Assembly: GCF_000382325.1 (NCBI RefSeq)
Contig: NZ_KB908065.1
Location: 1 to 37,972 of the forward strand
DNA from: Woodsholea maritima DSM 17123
GTDB lineage: Bacteria; Pseudomonadota; Alphaproteobacteria; Caulobacterales; Maricaulaceae
Length of the DNA: 37,972 nucleotides
Direction of reading: 5' to 3'
Position numbers and translations under genes: made by a program. Of this stretch, positions 1 to 10,226 are shown piece after piece (positions within the stretch are counted from its first letter, which is position 1; each line of letters opens with the position of its first letter). Below the pieces are notes generated by a model. That model saw only the letters and a list, made by a program, of their open reading frames with translations. It did no database searches and was not told where the DNA came from.

Positions 1-1176
<1,176 letters not shown>

Positions 1177-1203
1177 GCTCTAGGATAACACATTACGAGC
1201 TTG

Positions 1204-1235
1204 GGGCGGTGCGCCCGTCAAACGTCGCACCGCCC
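1204..1235 (+). promoter_or_regulatory. 10-bp hairpin in the tuf-rpsJ spacer
   Basis: The arms gggcggtgcg (1204-1213) and cgcaccgccc (1226-1235) are perfectly complementary around a 12-nt loop. No T-run follows, so it is not a standard intrinsic terminator. It lies about 40 bases before the rpsJ start, where an S10-operon leader element or a processing site separating tuf from the ribosomal-protein message would be expected. Function is inferred from position only. Confidence 0.5.
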
Positions 1236-1272
1236 ACAAGGCGTTTATACATAAGGAAACGGGACCGGACCG

Positions 1273-1587
1273 ATGGAGAGACAAAACATCCGCATCCGCC
1301 TCAAGGCGTTCGACCACCGCGTTTTGGATAATTCCACGCGTGAGATCGTTTCGACGGCGAAGCGCACCGGTGCGAACGTTCGCGGGCCGATCCCGCTGCC
1401 GACTCGTACTGAAAAATTTACCGTTCTGCGTGGCCCACACGTTGACAAAAAGTCACGCGAACAGTTTGAAATCCGCACTCATAAGCGGGTTCTTGATATT
1501 GTCGATCCCACCCCACAAACAGTTGATGCTTTGATGAAGCTTGACCTGTCTGCTGGTGTGGACGTCGAGATTAAACTAGGGGCGTAA
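1273..1587 (+). CDS. rpsJ: 30S ribosomal protein S10
   Basis: S10 is a small-subunit head protein, also used as NusE in transcription antitermination. The 104-residue product has the family N-terminus [14 protein letters not shown], the central [27 protein letters not shown] region (split here only by my description) and a C-terminal VDVEIKL strand. Length matches the usual 102-104. The ATG at 1273 was chosen because it gives the conserved N-terminus. The nearest purine-rich stretch (aagga, about 1253) is rather far upstream. It is the first gene of the S10 cluster, 5 bases before rplC. Confidence 0.98.
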   Translation: MERQNIRIRLKAFDHRVLDNSTREIVSTAKRTGANVRGPIPLPTRTEKFTVLRGPHVDKKSREQFEIRTHKRVLDIVDPTPQTVDALMKLDLSAGVDVEIKLGA

Positions 1588-1592
1588 GGCTC

Positions 1593-2384
1593 ATGGCTCA
1601 GGCAAATCTGCGCACGGGCGTTATCGCGAAGAAGATGGGTATGACCCGTGTCTTCGGTGATGACGGTGCCCACATTCCTGTTACCGTTCTCCTTTTGGAC
1701 AACGTACAGGTGGTCGCTCAGCGCACGACCGATACCGATGGCTATGTCGCCCTTCAGTTAGGCGCAGGCAAAGCTAAAGTTAAACGGACTTCAAAGGCTA
1801 TGCGGGGCCACTTTGCGAAAGCAAGTGTGGAGCCGAAGCGCAAAGTGATTGAATTTCGTGTGGCTGAAGAGAACCTCATCGAAGCTGGGGCTCAAATCAC
1901 CGCTGACCACTTTGTGGTGGGTCAGAAAGTCGATGCGGCTGGTATCTCAGTCGGTAAAGGCTTTGCCGGTGGTATGAAGCGTTGGAATTTCGGGGGCTTG
2001 CGTGCGTCTCACGGCGTATCGATCTCTCACCGTTCCCATGGTTCTACCGGTCAGTGTCAAGATCCGGGCAAAGTCTTCAAAGGTAAGAAGATGGCCGGTC
2101 ATTTGGGTGCTGAACGTGTAAGCGTACAAAACCTTGAAGTCGTTCGTATCGACGCTGAACGCGGCCTGATCATGGTGCGCGGCGCGGTTCCAGGTTCGAA
2201 AGACGGCTGGGTTGAACTGCGCGATGCGGTTAAAGGTCCAAAGTGTGATGAACTGCCTTTCCCAGGCAAATTCGTCAGCTTTGCCGATCTGAACGCTGAA
2301 CCTGTTGCAGAAGCTGACGTTGCAGCGCCTCAAGAGGCTGCTGTTGAGGCTCCTGAAGCACAAGAAGAAGGGTCTACGACATGA
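1593..2384 (+). CDS. rplC: 50S ribosomal protein L3 with acidic C-terminal tail
   Basis: L3 is an early-assembling 23S rRNA-binding protein near the peptidyl transferase centre. Family landmarks are an N-terminal [13 protein letters not shown], the central [16 protein letters not shown] loop near residues 140-155, and KMAGHLG. At 263 residues it is longer than typical L3 (about 205-215). The excess is an Ala/Glu/Pro-rich acidic tail of roughly 35 residues after the conserved core. C-terminal extensions are known in alphaproteobacterial L3, so this is probably lineage-typical. Its stop overlaps the rplD start (ATGA at 2381-2384), which suggests translational coupling. Confidence 0.98.
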   Translation: MAQANLRTGVIAKKMGMTRVFGDDGAHIPVTVLLLDNVQVVAQRTTDTDGYVALQLGAGKAKVKRTSKAMRGHFAKASVEPKRKVIEFRVAEENLIEAGAQITADHFVVGQKVDAAGISVGKGFAGGMKRWNFGGLRASHGVSISHRSHGSTGQCQDPGKVFKGKKMAGHLGAERVSVQNLEVVRIDAERGLIMVRGAVPGSKDGWVELRDAVKGPKCDELPFPGKFVSFADLNAEPVAEADVAAPQEAAVEAPEAQEEGSTT

Positions 2385-3016
2385 AAATCTCTGTAACGAC
2401 CCTTGATGCTGGTAAAGCAGGCGATCTGGAGCTCAATGATGCCATCTTCGGTATCGAAGAGATCCGGTCTGACCTTCTGCAGCGCGCGGTTAAGTGGCAA
2501 TTGTCTCGCCGTCAGGCTGGCACCCACAAAACCAAAGAGCGCGGTGAGATTGCTCGCACCTCTAAGAAATTCGGTCGCCAAAAAGGCGGCGGCGGTGCCC
2601 GTCACGGCTCTCGTCGTGCACCGATCTTCGTTGGTGGTGGCGTAGCGCATGGTCCTCGTGTTCGCTCTCATGCAACCGAGCTGCCCAAGAAAGTACGCGC
2701 TTTGGCTTTGAAGCACGCTTTGTCATCTAAAGCGGCCTCAAACCTGATCATCCTGGAAGATGCTAATCTGGACGCGCCTAAAACCAAGGCCCTTCTGGAA
2801 AAGCTTGGCAAGCTGGGTGTGTCTAACGCGTTGGTGATCGATGGCGAAAGCGTCAACGAGAACTTTGCGAAAGCGGCTGCGAATGTGGGTTCGATCGACG
2901 TTCTGCCTGCGCAGGGCTTGAATGTGTATGACGTTCTTCGTCGTGACACTCTGGTTCTGACGAAAGCTGCCGTTGAGAAAATCAATGCGCGCTTTAACCC
3001 AGAGGAGGCTGCGTAA
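2381..3016 (+). CDS. rplD: 50S ribosomal protein L4
   Basis: L4 lines the polypeptide exit tunnel. In enterobacteria it also represses its own S10 operon, but whether that happens here is unknown. The 211-residue protein has the tunnel-loop signature with the [14 protein letters not shown] and [18 protein letters not shown] segments (residues about 46-80) and a C-terminal Rossmann-like half ending in ARFNPEEAA. Its start overlaps the rplC stop by four bases. Its stop overlaps the rplW start (TAATG at 3014-3018), with an AGGAGG ribosome binding site for rplW inside its last codons. Confidence 0.98.
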   Translation: MKISVTTLDAGKAGDLELNDAIFGIEEIRSDLLQRAVKWQLSRRQAGTHKTKERGEIARTSKKFGRQKGGGGARHGSRRAPIFVGGGVAHGPRVRSHATELPKKVRALALKHALSSKAASNLIILEDANLDAPKTKALLEKLGKLGVSNALVIDGESVNENFAKAAANVGSIDVLPAQGLNVYDVLRRDTLVLTKAAVEKINARFNPEEAA

Positions 3017-3309
3017 TGCCGGCTGCTCGTCACTATGACACCATCTTGGCGCCTGTGATCACCGAGAAATCAACTCTGCTCTCTGAAGAGAACAAAGTTG
3101 TCTTCAAAGTGCGCCTGGATGCGAACAAAAAAGACATCGCCGAAGCTGTTGAAGAGCTGTTCAAAGTCAAAGTTAAGGCTGTGAACACCCTTCGCACCAA
3201 AGGCAAGGTAAAGCGTTTCCGCGGCATCGAAGGACGCCGTAATGACGTGAAAAAAGCGGTTGTGACCTTAGAAGAAGGCCACTCCATTGACGTAAGCACT
3301 GGCCTTTAA
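3016..3309 (+). CDS. rplW: 50S ribosomal protein L23
   Basis: L23 sits at the tunnel exit and is the docking site for trigger factor and SRP; trigger factor itself is encoded near the end of this window. The 97-residue protein shows the family motifs ITEKST near residues 16-21, [13 protein letters not shown] near 51-63 and a C-terminal VVTLEEGH. Length is normal (95-100). The ATG overlaps the rplD stop in TAATG, and AGGAGG lies at about 3003-3009. Confidence 0.98.
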   Translation: MPAARHYDTILAPVITEKSTLLSEENKVVFKVRLDANKKDIAEAVEELFKVKVKAVNTLRTKGKVKRFRGIEGRRNDVKKAVVTLEEGHSIDVSTGL

Positions 3310-3332
3310 CAGGCTGGCGGAAAGGAAGAGAA

Positions 3333-4169
3333 ATGGCGCTTAAGACATTCAAGCCGACTTCTCCAGGCCGCCGGGCTCTGGTGCTCGTCGACCGCAGCGA
3401 TTTGCATGCCGGTCGTCCTGAGAAAACCCTCGTAGAGGGTTTGCATAAATCAGGCGGCCGCAACAATACCGGTCGTATCACTTCACGCCGTCGTGGTGGT
3501 GGGGCGAAACGTCTGTATCGTGTGGTGGACTTCAAGCGCCGTAAGTTCGACGTTCCAGGTGTAGTCGAGCGTTTAGAATACGATCCAAACCGGACCGCAT
3601 TCATTGCGCTTGTCAAATACGAAGATGGCGAGTTGGCCTATATCTTGGCTCCTCAGCGTCTGGCAGCAGGTGACACGGTCATCTCTGCAGATCGCGCGGA
3701 GATCAAGCCAGGCAATACGATGCCTCTGAAAAACATCCCTGTTGGTACCATCATCCACAATGTGGAGATGAAGCCAGGCAAGGGTGGTCAGATTGCACGT
3801 TCTGCAGGGGCTTACGCTCAATTGGTCGGTCGTGACACCGGTTATGCGCAGGTTCGCCTGATGTCGGGTGAGTTGCGTATGATCCACGACACATGCTTGG
3901 CCACGATTGGTGCGGTCTCTAACCAAGACCACATGAACATCAATCTGGGTAAAGCTGGTCGTAACCGTTTGTTGGGCAAGCGTCCATCCGTTCGCGGTGT
4001 GGCTATGAACCCGGTTGATCACCCGCATGGTGGTGGTGAAGGCCGGACCTCTGGGGGTCGTCACCCTGTGACACCTTGGGGTAAGCCAACCAAAGGGCGT
4101 AAAACCCGTAGCAATAAAGCTACTGATAAATTCATCATTCGCTCGCGCCACGAGCGCAAGAAACGCTAA
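3333..4169 (+). CDS. rplB: 50S ribosomal protein L2
   Basis: L2 is required for subunit association and peptidyl transferase activity. The 278-residue product has the N-terminal [11 protein letters not shown], the [11 protein letters not shown] segment, the [13 protein letters not shown] loop, and the C-terminal active-site region with [14 protein letters not shown] around residues 225-240. This last region includes the conserved histidine of the HPHGGGEG motif. Length is standard (273-280). A GGAAAGGAAGAG ribosome binding site precedes the ATG. Confidence 0.99.
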   Translation: MALKTFKPTSPGRRALVLVDRSDLHAGRPEKTLVEGLHKSGGRNNTGRITSRRRGGGAKRLYRVVDFKRRKFDVPGVVERLEYDPNRTAFIALVKYEDGELAYILAPQRLAAGDTVISADRAEIKPGNTMPLKNIPVGTIIHNVEMKPGKGGQIARSAGAYAQLVGRDTGYAQVRLMSGELRMIHDTCLATIGAVSNQDHMNINLGKAGRNRLLGKRPSVRGVAMNPVDHPHGGGEGRTSGGRHPVTPWGKPTKGRKTRSNKATDKFIIRSRHERKKR

Positions 4170-4182
4170 GGGAGCGCGCTGA

Positions 4183-4461
4183 ATGCCCCGTTCTGTCTGG
4201 AAAGGTCCGTTCGTCGACGGATACCTCCTGAAGAAAGCCGATGCGGCGTTGAACAACCCGAAGAAACCAGCGATCAAAACCTGGTCTCGTCGTTCAACGA
4301 TCATGCCGCAATTTGTGGGTCTGACCTTCCAGGTTCACAATGGCAATAAATTTGTTCCGGTTGTCGTGTCTGAAGACATGGTAGGCCACAAGCTGGGTGA
4401 ATTTGCACCGAGCCGCACCTATTATGGCCACGGTGCCGATAAAAAGGCGAAGAGGAAGTAA
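4183..4461 (+). CDS. rpsS: 30S ribosomal protein S19
   Basis: S19 is a head protein of the small subunit that forms a complex with S13. At 92 residues it has the normal length. It begins [15 protein letters not shown] and contains [15 protein letters not shown] and the C-terminal [15 protein letters not shown], all diagnostic for the family. It lies 13 bases after rplB and 3 before rplV, inside the S10 cluster. Confidence 0.98.
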   Translation: MPRSVWKGPFVDGYLLKKADAALNNPKKPAIKTWSRRSTIMPQFVGLTFQVHNGNKFVPVVVSEDMVGHKLGEFAPSRTYYGHGADKKAKRK

Positions 4462-4464
4462 GCG

Positions 4465-4845
4465 ATGGGTCAGGCGAAAAACCCCCGCCGCGTCGCGGAT
4501 AATGAGGCGCGGGCTAAATTGCGGATGATCCGCATCAGCCCACAAAAGCTCAACCTCGTCGCTGCACTCATTCGTGGCAAAAAGGTAGAGCGCGCCCTGA
4601 ACGATCTGACCTTCTCTCGCAAGCGTATTGCGAAAGACGTCAAGAAAGTTCTGGAATCTGCGATCGCCAATGCTGAGAACAATCATGGTCTGGATATCGA
4701 CAGCTTGGTCGTATCTGAGGCCTATGTCGGCAAGAATTTGGTCATGAAGCGTTTCCGTGCCCGCGCACGGGGCCGTGGGGCCAAGATCTTGAAGCCGTTC
4801 TCTGAGCTTACCATTGTGGTACGCGAAGTCGAGGAGGCCGCATAA
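4465..4845 (+). CDS. rplV: 50S ribosomal protein L22
   Basis: L22 lines the exit tunnel and contacts all 23S rRNA domains. The 126-residue product has the [20 protein letters not shown] core, the [10 protein letters not shown] helix and the tunnel beta-hairpin region [17 protein letters not shown] near residues 90-108. Length is slightly above the 110-127 range typical of the family. The stop overlaps the rpsC start (TAATG), and GAGGAGG just upstream serves rpsC. Confidence 0.98.
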   Translation: MGQAKNPRRVADNEARAKLRMIRISPQKLNLVAALIRGKKVERALNDLTFSRKRIAKDVKKVLESAIANAENNHGLDIDSLVVSEAYVGKNLVMKRFRARARGRGAKILKPFSELTIVVREVEEAA

Positions 4846-5549
4846 TGGGTCAGAAGATTAATCCAATCGGTATCCGCGTCGGTATCAACCGGACCTGGGA
4901 ATCGCGCTGGTATGCTCAAGGCTCTGAATACGCAAAGCTTCTCCATGAAGATCTGCGCGTTCGCGAGTATTTGAAAAAAGAGCTCAAGAACGCGTCTGTG
5001 TCGCGTATCATTATCGAACGTCCGCACAAAAAATGTCGCGTGACGATCCACACCGCCCGTCCAGGCGTTGTGATCGGTAAGAAGGGCGCTGACATCGAGA
5101 AGCTGCGTCGCAAGTTGACGAAATTCGTCGACGGCGAGGTTTTCTTGAACCTGGTTGAAGTGCGCAAGCCTGAAGTTGATGCGAATTTGGTCGCTGAATC
5201 AATCGCTCAACAGCTCGAGCGTCGTGTGGCTTTCCGCCGTGCGATGAAGCGCGCGATGCAATCTGCGATGCGCATGGGTGCGCTTGGCTGTAAGATCATC
5301 TGTGGTGGTCGTCTGGGCGGTGCGGAAATTGCACGCTCTGAAAAATACAGCGAAGGCTCTGTACCGCTGCACACGCTGCGCGCCGACATCGATTACGGTG
5401 TCGCCGAAGCGTTGACCGCTATGGGCATTATCGGGATCAAAGTCTGGATCTACAAAGGTGAGATCCTCGAGCACGATCCTCACGCCCAAGAGCGTCGCAT
5501 GCAAGAAACCGGTGAGCAACGGTCCCGTTCGGGCCGTCAAGCTGCCTAA
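4845..5549 (+). CDS. rpsC: 30S ribosomal protein S3
   Basis: S3 is a head protein at the mRNA entry site. The 234-residue protein starts [12 protein letters not shown] and has the KH-domain RNA-binding loop [14 protein letters not shown] near residues 68-82. Its C-terminal domain carries [17 protein letters not shown] and ends in a basic tail. Length is normal (about 210-240). The ATG overlaps the rplV stop, and rplP follows after 19 bases. Confidence 0.99.
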   Translation: MGQKINPIGIRVGINRTWESRWYAQGSEYAKLLHEDLRVREYLKKELKNASVSRIIIERPHKKCRVTIHTARPGVVIGKKGADIEKLRRKLTKFVDGEVFLNLVEVRKPEVDANLVAESIAQQLERRVAFRRAMKRAMQSAMRMGALGCKIICGGRLGGAEIARSEKYSEGSVPLHTLRADIDYGVAEALTAMGIIGIKVWIYKGEILEHDPHAQERRMQETGEQRSRSGRQAA

Positions 5550-5568
5550 GAGCTGATAGGAGAAGGAT

Positions 5569-5982
5569 ATGCTTCAGCCGAAGCGCACCAAATTCCGCAA
5601 GGCTCATAAGGGCCGGATTCACGGAAACGCCAAAGGGGGTTACAGCTTGAACTTCGGGTCTTTTGGTCTGAAGGCGCTGGAACCAGAGCGGGTAACCGCT
5701 CGTCAAATCGAAGCGACCCGTCGTGCCATTACCCGTCATATGAAACGGGCAGGGCGCGTGTGGATCCGTATCTTCCCAGACCTTCCCGTGTCGAAAAAGC
5801 CGACCGAGGTCCGGATGGGTAAAGGTAAGGGTTCACCCGAATATTGGGTAGCTAAAGTTAAGCCGGGTCGCATCATGTTCGAGATCGACGGCGTGTCCCC
5901 AGAAGTAGCGCATGAAGCGTTGCGTCTGGGCGCAGCCAAACTGCCGATCAAGACCAAAGTTGTCGCCCGTATCGGTGAATAG
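5569..5982 (+). CDS. rplP: 50S ribosomal protein L16
   Basis: L16 helps organise the A-tRNA binding region of the large subunit. The 137-residue protein has [16 protein letters not shown] at the N-terminus, [16 protein letters not shown] near residues 62-77 and [19 protein letters not shown] near 82-100. All are hallmark segments, and length is exactly typical (136-138). AGGAGAAGGA precedes the ATG. Confidence 0.99.
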   Translation: MLQPKRTKFRKAHKGRIHGNAKGGYSLNFGSFGLKALEPERVTARQIEATRRAITRHMKRAGRVWIRIFPDLPVSKKPTEVRMGKGKGSPEYWVAKVKPGRIMFEIDGVSPEVAHEALRLGAAKLPIKTKVVARIGE

Positions 5983-5991
5983 GAGCATCTG

Positions 5992-6195
5992 ATGAAAGTC
6001 GATGAGGTTCGCGCACTAAGCGATGACCAGCTTTTGGAAGAGCTCCTGAAGCTGAAAAAAGAACAATTTAACCTGCGGTTCCAGCAGGCCACTGGCCAGC
6101 TTGAGAACACCGCGCGTTTTCACGCCGTTCGCCGTGCGATTGCACGGGTAAAAACGGTTCAGCGCCAACGCGTGCTGCAAAGTCAAGGGAGCTAA
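5992..6195 (+). CDS. rpmC: 50S ribosomal protein L29
   Basis: L29 is a small two-helix protein next to L23 at the tunnel exit. It has 67 residues, typical for the family. The pattern [25 protein letters not shown] (residues about 18-42, described here as one helix) and the following [10 protein letters not shown] helix identify it. It sits 9 bases after rplP and 2 before rpsQ. Confidence 0.97.
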   Translation: MKVDEVRALSDDQLLEELLKLKKEQFNLRFQQATGQLENTARFHAVRRAIARVKTVQRQRVLQSQGS

Positions 6196-6197
6196 CG

Positions 6198-6428
6198 ATG
6201 CCGAAGCGTATCCTGCAAGGCGTCGTGGTGAGCGACAAGCAAGAGAAAACCGTTGTAGTCAAGGTCGAGCGGACCTTCCTGCACCCCTTGCTTCGCAAAA
6301 CCGTACGTCGGTCAAAGAAGTATCACGCCCATGATGAGGCGGGATCTGTTAAGCTGGGTGATCGTGTGAACATTCGTGAATGTGCACCGAAATCCAAATT
6401 GAAGCGGTGGGAAGTCGTTACTGACTAA
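6198..6428 (+). CDS. rpsQ: 30S ribosomal protein S17
   Basis: S17 is a primary 16S rRNA binder with an OB fold. The 76-residue product begins [20 protein letters not shown], followed by [19 protein letters not shown], and ends in a degenerate CRPLSKTK-like motif ([11 protein letters not shown]). Length is normal. It is the last gene of the S10 cluster. The 39-base gap to rplN contains a hairpin that overlaps the rplN ribosome binding site. Confidence 0.98.
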   Translation: MPKRILQGVVVSDKQEKTVVVKVERTFLHPLLRKTVRRSKKYHAHDEAGSVKLGDRVNIRECAPKSKLKRWEVVTD

Positions 6429-6444
6429 TCATAGTCTAACGCTT

Positions 6445-6461
6445 TCCGTATTTTACGGAGG
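6445..6461 (+). promoter_or_regulatory. Hairpin overlapping the rplN Shine-Dalgarno sequence
   Basis: The arms tccgta (6445-6450) and tacgga (6454-6459) pair around a TTT loop. The second arm runs into the ggagg ribosome binding site of rplN (about 6457-6461). It lies exactly at the junction that separates the S10 and spc operons in other bacteria. Partial sequestration of the ribosome binding site is visible. A regulatory role is inference. Confidence 0.45.
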
Positions 6462-6467
6462 ATCACA

Positions 6468-6836
6468 ATGATCCAGATGCAAACTAATCTGGACGTGGCT
6501 GACAACTCTGGGGCCCGCCGCGTTCAATGCATCAAGGTTCTTGGCGGGGCGAAGCGTCGCTACGCCAATGTGGGCGACATCATCGTCGTCTCTGTTAAAG
6601 AAGCCAGCCCGAAAGGTCGGGTGAAGAAGGGTGATGTTCGCCGCGCTGTTGTCGTTCGCACAGCCAGCAACATCCGCCGCCGTGATGGCAGCGTGATCCG
6701 CTTCGACACCAATGCGGCCGTTCTGGTCAACAACAACAATGAGCCGATTGGCACCCGTATCTTTGGCCCCGTGCCACGTGAGCTGCGCGCAGCCTCACAC
6801 ATGAAGATCGTGTCTTTGGCTCCGGAGGTTTTGTAA
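6468..6836 (+). CDS. rplN: 50S ribosomal protein L14
   Basis: L14 lies at the subunit interface. The 122-residue protein has the family N-terminus [17 protein letters not shown], the [15 protein letters not shown] segment and a C-terminal [13 protein letters not shown]. Length equals the family norm of 122. The ATG at 6468 gives the canonical start and has GGAGG seven bases upstream. It is the first gene of the classical spc cluster, and rplX starts 3 bases after its stop. Confidence 0.99.
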   Translation: MIQMQTNLDVADNSGARRVQCIKVLGGAKRRYANVGDIIVVSVKEASPKGRVKKGDVRRAVVVRTASNIRRRDGSVIRFDTNAAVLVNNNNEPIGTRIFGPVPRELRAASHMKIVSLAPEVL

Positions 6837-6839
6837 GTC

Positions 6840-7157
6840 ATGGCTGCAAAGATCAAGAAGGGTGACAAGGTCACCGTGCTGGTCGGCCGTGATAAGGGCA
6901 AGACCGGTGAAGTTGTAAAAGTTATCCCGGCTGAGAACCGTGTGGTTGTCTCTGGCGTGAACATTGTTAAACGCCACCAGAAACCCACCCAGTTCAATGC
7001 GGGGGGTATTGAAGAAAAAGAAGCTGCGATCCACGTTTCAAACGTGGCTTTGGTTGATCCAAAGTCCGGTGAAGCGACGCGCGTTGGCTTCAAAACCTTG
7101 GATGACGGCCGCAAAGTTCGCTTTGCTAAGAAATCCGGTGAGGTCATCGATGGCTGA
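6840..7157 (+). CDS. rplX: 50S ribosomal protein L24
   Basis: L24 initiates large-subunit assembly and carries a KOW motif. The 105-residue product starts [20 protein letters not shown], the KOW region, followed by [15 protein letters not shown] and the C-terminal [22 protein letters not shown]. Length is normal. Its last eight bases overlap the rplE start (7150), so the two are probably translationally coupled. Confidence 0.98.
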   Translation: MAAKIKKGDKVTVLVGRDKGKTGEVVKVIPAENRVVVSGVNIVKRHQKPTQFNAGGIEEKEAAIHVSNVALVDPKSGEATRVGFKTLDDGRKVRFAKKSGEVIDG

Positions 7158-7710
7158 TACTGAACACTACCAACCTCGCTTGAAGACGCGCTACCGCGAA
7201 GAAATTCGTGCGCGTATGCAAGAGAAATTCAACTACGCCAACGAAATGATGATCCCGCGCTTGGATAAAGTCGTGATCAACATGGGTGTAGGTGAGGCGG
7301 CACAGGATTCTAAAAAGATCCGTGGCGCTTTGGCGGACCTGGAAGTTATTGCCGGTCAAAAACCTGTCGCAACGGCAGCAAAGAAGTCCATCGCAGGCTT
7401 CAAACTGCGCGAAGGTCAGATCATCGGGGCGAAAGTAACGCTTCGTAAAGACCGTATGTATGAATTTCTTGACCGTCTTGTGACGATTGCTCTGCCACGA
7501 CTGCGTGACTTTCGTGGATTAAATGGTAAGAGCTTCGATGGTCGTGGGAATTATGCGATGGGTTTGAAAGAGCATATCGTGTTCCCAGAGATCGATTATG
7601 ATAAAGTTGAGAAGGTTCGCGGTATGGACATCATCGTCTGCACCACGGCCCAGACCAATGAAGAAGCGAAGGCCCTGCTGGCTGAGTTCGATTTTCCGTT
7701 CTCGAACTGA
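7150..7710 (+). CDS. rplE: 50S ribosomal protein L5
   Basis: L5 binds 5S rRNA and the P-site tRNA. I place the start at the ATG at 7150, inside the end of rplX. This gives a normal 186-residue protein beginning [15 protein letters not shown], with GAGGT five bases upstream. The same frame stays open back to 6964, but that extension reads through rplX and is not L5-like. Landmarks are NMGVGEA near residues 36-42, the [16 protein letters not shown] segment, and the C-terminal [17 protein letters not shown]. Confidence 0.97.
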   Translation: MADTEHYQPRLKTRYREEIRARMQEKFNYANEMMIPRLDKVVINMGVGEAAQDSKKIRGALADLEVIAGQKPVATAAKKSIAGFKLREGQIIGAKVTLRKDRMYEFLDRLVTIALPRLRDFRGLNGKSFDGRGNYAMGLKEHIVFPEIDYDKVEKVRGMDIIVCTTAQTNEEAKALLAEFDFPFSN

Positions 7711-7722
7711 CGCAGCAGGAAA

Positions 7723-7743
7723 GTAGACCCATGGTGGGTCTGC
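7723..7743 (+). promoter_or_regulatory. Short hairpin between rplE and rpsN
   Basis: The arms agaccca (7725-7731) and tgggtct (7735-7741) are perfectly complementary around TGG. Two more pairs, one of them a wobble, extend the stem to 7723-7743. It lies about 19 bases before the rpsN ATG in one of the few non-coding gaps of the spc cluster. No T-run follows, so termination is unlikely. A translational role is only a suggestion. Confidence 0.4.
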
Positions 7744-7761
7744 ACCGCAGGAGTAGGATGA

Positions 7762-8067
7762 ATGGCTAAAAAAAGCGCTGTTGCGCGAAATCGCCGCGTT
7801 CAACGCCTGGCTAAGCAATACTTGGCTAAGCGTGAAGCGTTGAAAGCGATTGCTAGAGATACCGAAAAGCCCGTTGAAGAGCGCTTTGCCGCTCAGTTGA
7901 AGCTTGCCGCTTTGCCGCGCAATTCAGCACCAACGCGCATTCGCAACCGTTGTGAGATCAGCGGTCGCCCACGGGGTTTCTATCGTAAACTCAATATGTC
8001 TCGTATCGCCTTGCGCGACTATGCCAGCCACGGGTTGATCCCTGGCATGGTCAAGTCTAGCTGGTAA
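7762..8067 (+). CDS. rpsN: 30S ribosomal protein S14, zinc-independent form
   Basis: S14 is a late-assembling head protein. This is the long, zinc-free form: 101 residues with a single cysteine in [16 protein letters not shown] rather than paired CxxC motifs. It ends with the usual PGMVKSSW. The ATG at 7762 has AGGAG upstream. A four-codon reading frame (ATG AAT GGC TAA, 7758-7769) overlaps the start in another frame. Confidence 0.98.
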   Translation: MAKKSAVARNRRVQRLAKQYLAKREALKAIARDTEKPVEERFAAQLKLAALPRNSAPTRIRNRCEISGRPRGFYRKLNMSRIALRDYASHGLIPGMVKSSW

Positions 8068-8081
8068 GAGGAGGTCTATCC

Positions 8082-8480
8082 ATGGCTGTAAACGATCCTC
8101 TCGGTGATATGCTGACCCGTATCCGCAACGCTCTGATGCGTAATCGCTCGAGCGTGAGCACCCCAGCATCTCGCTTGCGCGAGCGCGTGTTGAACGTGTT
8201 GTTGGAAGAAGGCTATATTCGGGGCTTCACGGAAAGCAACGATGAGCGCGGCTTCCGCCAGTTCGACATTGAGCTGAAATATTTCGAAGGTGAACCTGTG
8301 ATTTCTGAGATCAAGCGGATCTCGAAACCCGGTCGCCGTGTGTATCACAAGGTCAAAGATTTGCCGCTGGTCCAGAACGGTCTGGGCATCGCGATCCTGT
8401 CAACGCCTCGCGGCGTGATGTCAGACGCGGCGGCGCGCGCCAACAATGTTGGCGGTGAAATTCTTTGTCACGTCAGCTAA
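8082..8480 (+). CDS. rpsH: 30S ribosomal protein S8
   Basis: S8 binds the central domain of 16S rRNA. In E. coli it represses the spc operon by binding mRNA near rplE. The 132-residue protein has [13 protein letters not shown] at the N-terminus, [11 protein letters not shown] in the middle and the C-terminal [19 protein letters not shown] (written GVM..A, family signature ISTSxGxM). Length is standard. A strong AGAGGAGG ribosome binding site precedes the ATG. Confidence 0.99.
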   Translation: MAVNDPLGDMLTRIRNALMRNRSSVSTPASRLRERVLNVLLEEGYIRGFTESNDERGFRQFDIELKYFEGEPVISEIKRISKPGRRVYHKVKDLPLVQNGLGIAILSTPRGVMSDAAARANNVGGEILCHVS

Positions 8481-8491
8481 GGGAGTAGGGC

Positions 8492-9025
8492 ATGTCTCGT
8501 ATCGGCAAACTGCCTGTTGAAGTTCCCGCTGGTGTTGACGCCAAATTGGCCGATGGCACTTTGACGGTTAAAGGTCCTAAGGGCACTTTATCGCTGGCTT
8601 TCGTCAGCGATGTTGATGCCAAGATTGAGGACAATGCGGTCACCGTGACCCCCCGTGACGAGACCAAAAAGGCTCGTGCAATGTGGGGTATGCAGCGCGC
8701 ACTCGTTGCCAATCTGATGACCGGTGTCACCACGGGCTTTACCAAGACCTTGGAACTCGTCGGCGTCGGTTACCGCGCACAAATGCAAGGCAATACGTTG
8801 AAATTGGCTCTGGGTTTCTCCCATGATGTCGAATTCGCTGCGCCTGAAGGCATCACCATCACAACGCCTAAACCCACCGAGATCATCATTCAAGGTGCGG
8901 ACAAACAGGCTGTTGGTGAAGTTGCCGCGGTGATCCGTCGCTATCGTCCGCCAGAGCCTTACAAAGGCAAAGGTGTTAAATACGCCGGTGAGTATATCCG
9001 TCGTAAAGAAGGTAAGAAGAAGTAA
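8492..9025 (+). CDS. rplF: 50S ribosomal protein L6
   Basis: L6 sits near the GTPase-associated centre where elongation factors bind. The 177-residue product begins [15 protein letters not shown]. It has the duplicated L6 fold with [14 protein letters not shown] near residues 84-97, and a C-terminal signature [16 protein letters not shown] near 151-166. Length is exactly typical. GGGAGTAGGG precedes the ATG. Confidence 0.99.
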   Translation: MSRIGKLPVEVPAGVDAKLADGTLTVKGPKGTLSLAFVSDVDAKIEDNAVTVTPRDETKKARAMWGMQRALVANLMTGVTTGFTKTLELVGVGYRAQMQGNTLKLALGFSHDVEFAAPEGITITTPKPTEIIIQGADKQAVGEVAAVIRRYRPPEPYKGKGVKYAGEYIRRKEGKKK

Positions 9026-9036
9026 GGGCTTAGGCG

Positions 9037-9402
9037 ATGGCATTGACATCAAAAGAAAAGCTACGCCGCCGCGCACAGCGCAACCGCGCACGGTTGGTGA
9101 AGCTTGCGAATGGTCGCCCGCGCTTGTCGGTCTTCCGTTCTTCAAAACACATCTACGCTCAAATTATCGACGATTTGAGCGGCAAGACCTTGGCGGCCGC
9201 CTCTACGCTTGAAAAAGACGTATTGGGCGATAACCCCACCGGTGCTACCGCTGATCTGGCGAAAGCCGTTGGCGAGCTTGTTGCAAAGCGTGCGCTGGAG
9301 CAGGGCTTGAAAGACGTCGTGTTCGATCGCGGCGGTTATATTTACCATGGGCGTATCAAAGCGCTCGCCGATGCCGCCCGTGAAGGCGGTCTTAACTTCT
9401 AA
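9037..9402 (+). CDS. rplR: 50S ribosomal protein L18
   Basis: L18 brings 5S rRNA into the large subunit together with L5. The 121-residue protein has [18 protein letters not shown] near residues 29-46, [11 protein letters not shown] and the C-terminal [23 protein letters not shown] (described in parts), all family signatures. Length is normal (116-122). It is 11 bases from both neighbours. Confidence 0.98.
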   Translation: MALTSKEKLRRRAQRNRARLVKLANGRPRLSVFRSSKHIYAQIIDDLSGKTLAAASTLEKDVLGDNPTGATADLAKAVGELVAKRALEQGLKDVVFDRGGYIYHGRIKALADAAREGGLNF

Positions 9403-9413
9403 AGGGGCGACGT

Positions 9414-9995
9414 ATGGCTCGAGAAAACGACCGCGGTCGCGACCGCAAGCGCGGTAAGGAAGAGGAAGTCGATAACGAGTTTATCGACAAGCTCGTCCAC
9501 ATCAACCGCGTAGCTAAGACCGTTAAGGGTGGCCGGAACTTCCAGTTCGCTGCTCTGGCTGTTGTAGGGGACCAAAAGGGACGCGTTGGCTTCGGTCAAG
9601 GTAAAGCCCGTGAGGTGCCTGAAGCGATCCGTAAAGCTACGGAAGAAGCGAAAAAGACTTTGATGCGTGTGCCTCTGCGTGAAGGGCGTACCCTTCACCA
9701 TGATGCTCATGGGCGTTGGGGTGCAGGTAAGGTGATCCTTCGTGCTGCCCCTCCAGGGACCGGGGTTATCGCCGGTGGTCCTATGCGTGCGGTGTTGGAA
9801 TCTTTGGGTGTTCAAGATGTGGTTGCGAAATCAACCGGGTCTTCTAACCCATACAACATGATCCGTGCGACGTTTGAAGCGCTGAAAGGTCAAAAGAGCC
9901 CACGCACTGTTGCTGCGAAGCGCGGTTTGAAAGTGGGTGACATTGTGGCGCGCCGCAATGATGGCGCGTCCGCACCTGAAGCGATTGAAGGCTAA
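9414..9995 (+). CDS. rpsE: 30S ribosomal protein S5
   Basis: S5 contributes to decoding fidelity and mRNA helicase activity at the entry channel. The 193-residue protein shows a charged N-terminal tail, the double-stranded RNA-binding core [17 protein letters not shown] near residues 37-53, [14 protein letters not shown], and the C-terminal [16 protein letters not shown]. It is longer than E. coli S5 (167) because of both tails, as is common in alphaproteobacteria. Confidence 0.99.
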   Translation: MARENDRGRDRKRGKEEEVDNEFIDKLVHINRVAKTVKGGRNFQFAALAVVGDQKGRVGFGQGKAREVPEAIRKATEEAKKTLMRVPLREGRTLHHDAHGRWGAGKVILRAAPPGTGVIAGGPMRAVLESLGVQDVVAKSTGSSNPYNMIRATFEALKGQKSPRTVAAKRGLKVGDIVARRNDGASAPEAIEG

Positions 9996-10007
9996 GGAGA
10001 GGCAATC

Positions 10008-10202
10008 ATGGCTGACACAAAAACGGTCAAGGTTCGCCAAACTGGCAGCCCTATTCGTCGTCCTAAAGACCAACTTGCGACCCTTAAGGGTCTTGGCCTA
10101 GGCCGCATCGGTCGTGAGCGTGAGCTGGAGGATACTCCAGCTGTACGTGGCATGATCGCAAAAGTGGCTCACATGGTTGAGATCGTTGAGGAGCGCGGCT
10201 AA
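10008..10202 (+). CDS. rpmD: 50S ribosomal protein L30
   Basis: L30 is a small large-subunit protein. The 64-residue product has [20 protein letters not shown] and [17 protein letters not shown], characteristic of the family, and ends with [10 protein letters not shown]. Length is typical (about 58-65). It lies between rpsE and rplO as in most bacteria. AGGAGAGG precedes the ATG. Confidence 0.98.
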   Translation: MADTKTVKVRQTGSPIRRPKDQLATLKGLGLGRIGRERELEDTPAVRGMIAKVAHMVEIVEERG

Positions 10203-10226
10203 CGCCGCTCGTTAAGGGAGATCCCA

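Noticed and set aside
6964-7149. An N-terminal extension of L5
   Set aside because: It reads out of frame through rplX and has no L5 similarity. The ATG at 7150 gives the conserved start with a good ribosome binding site.
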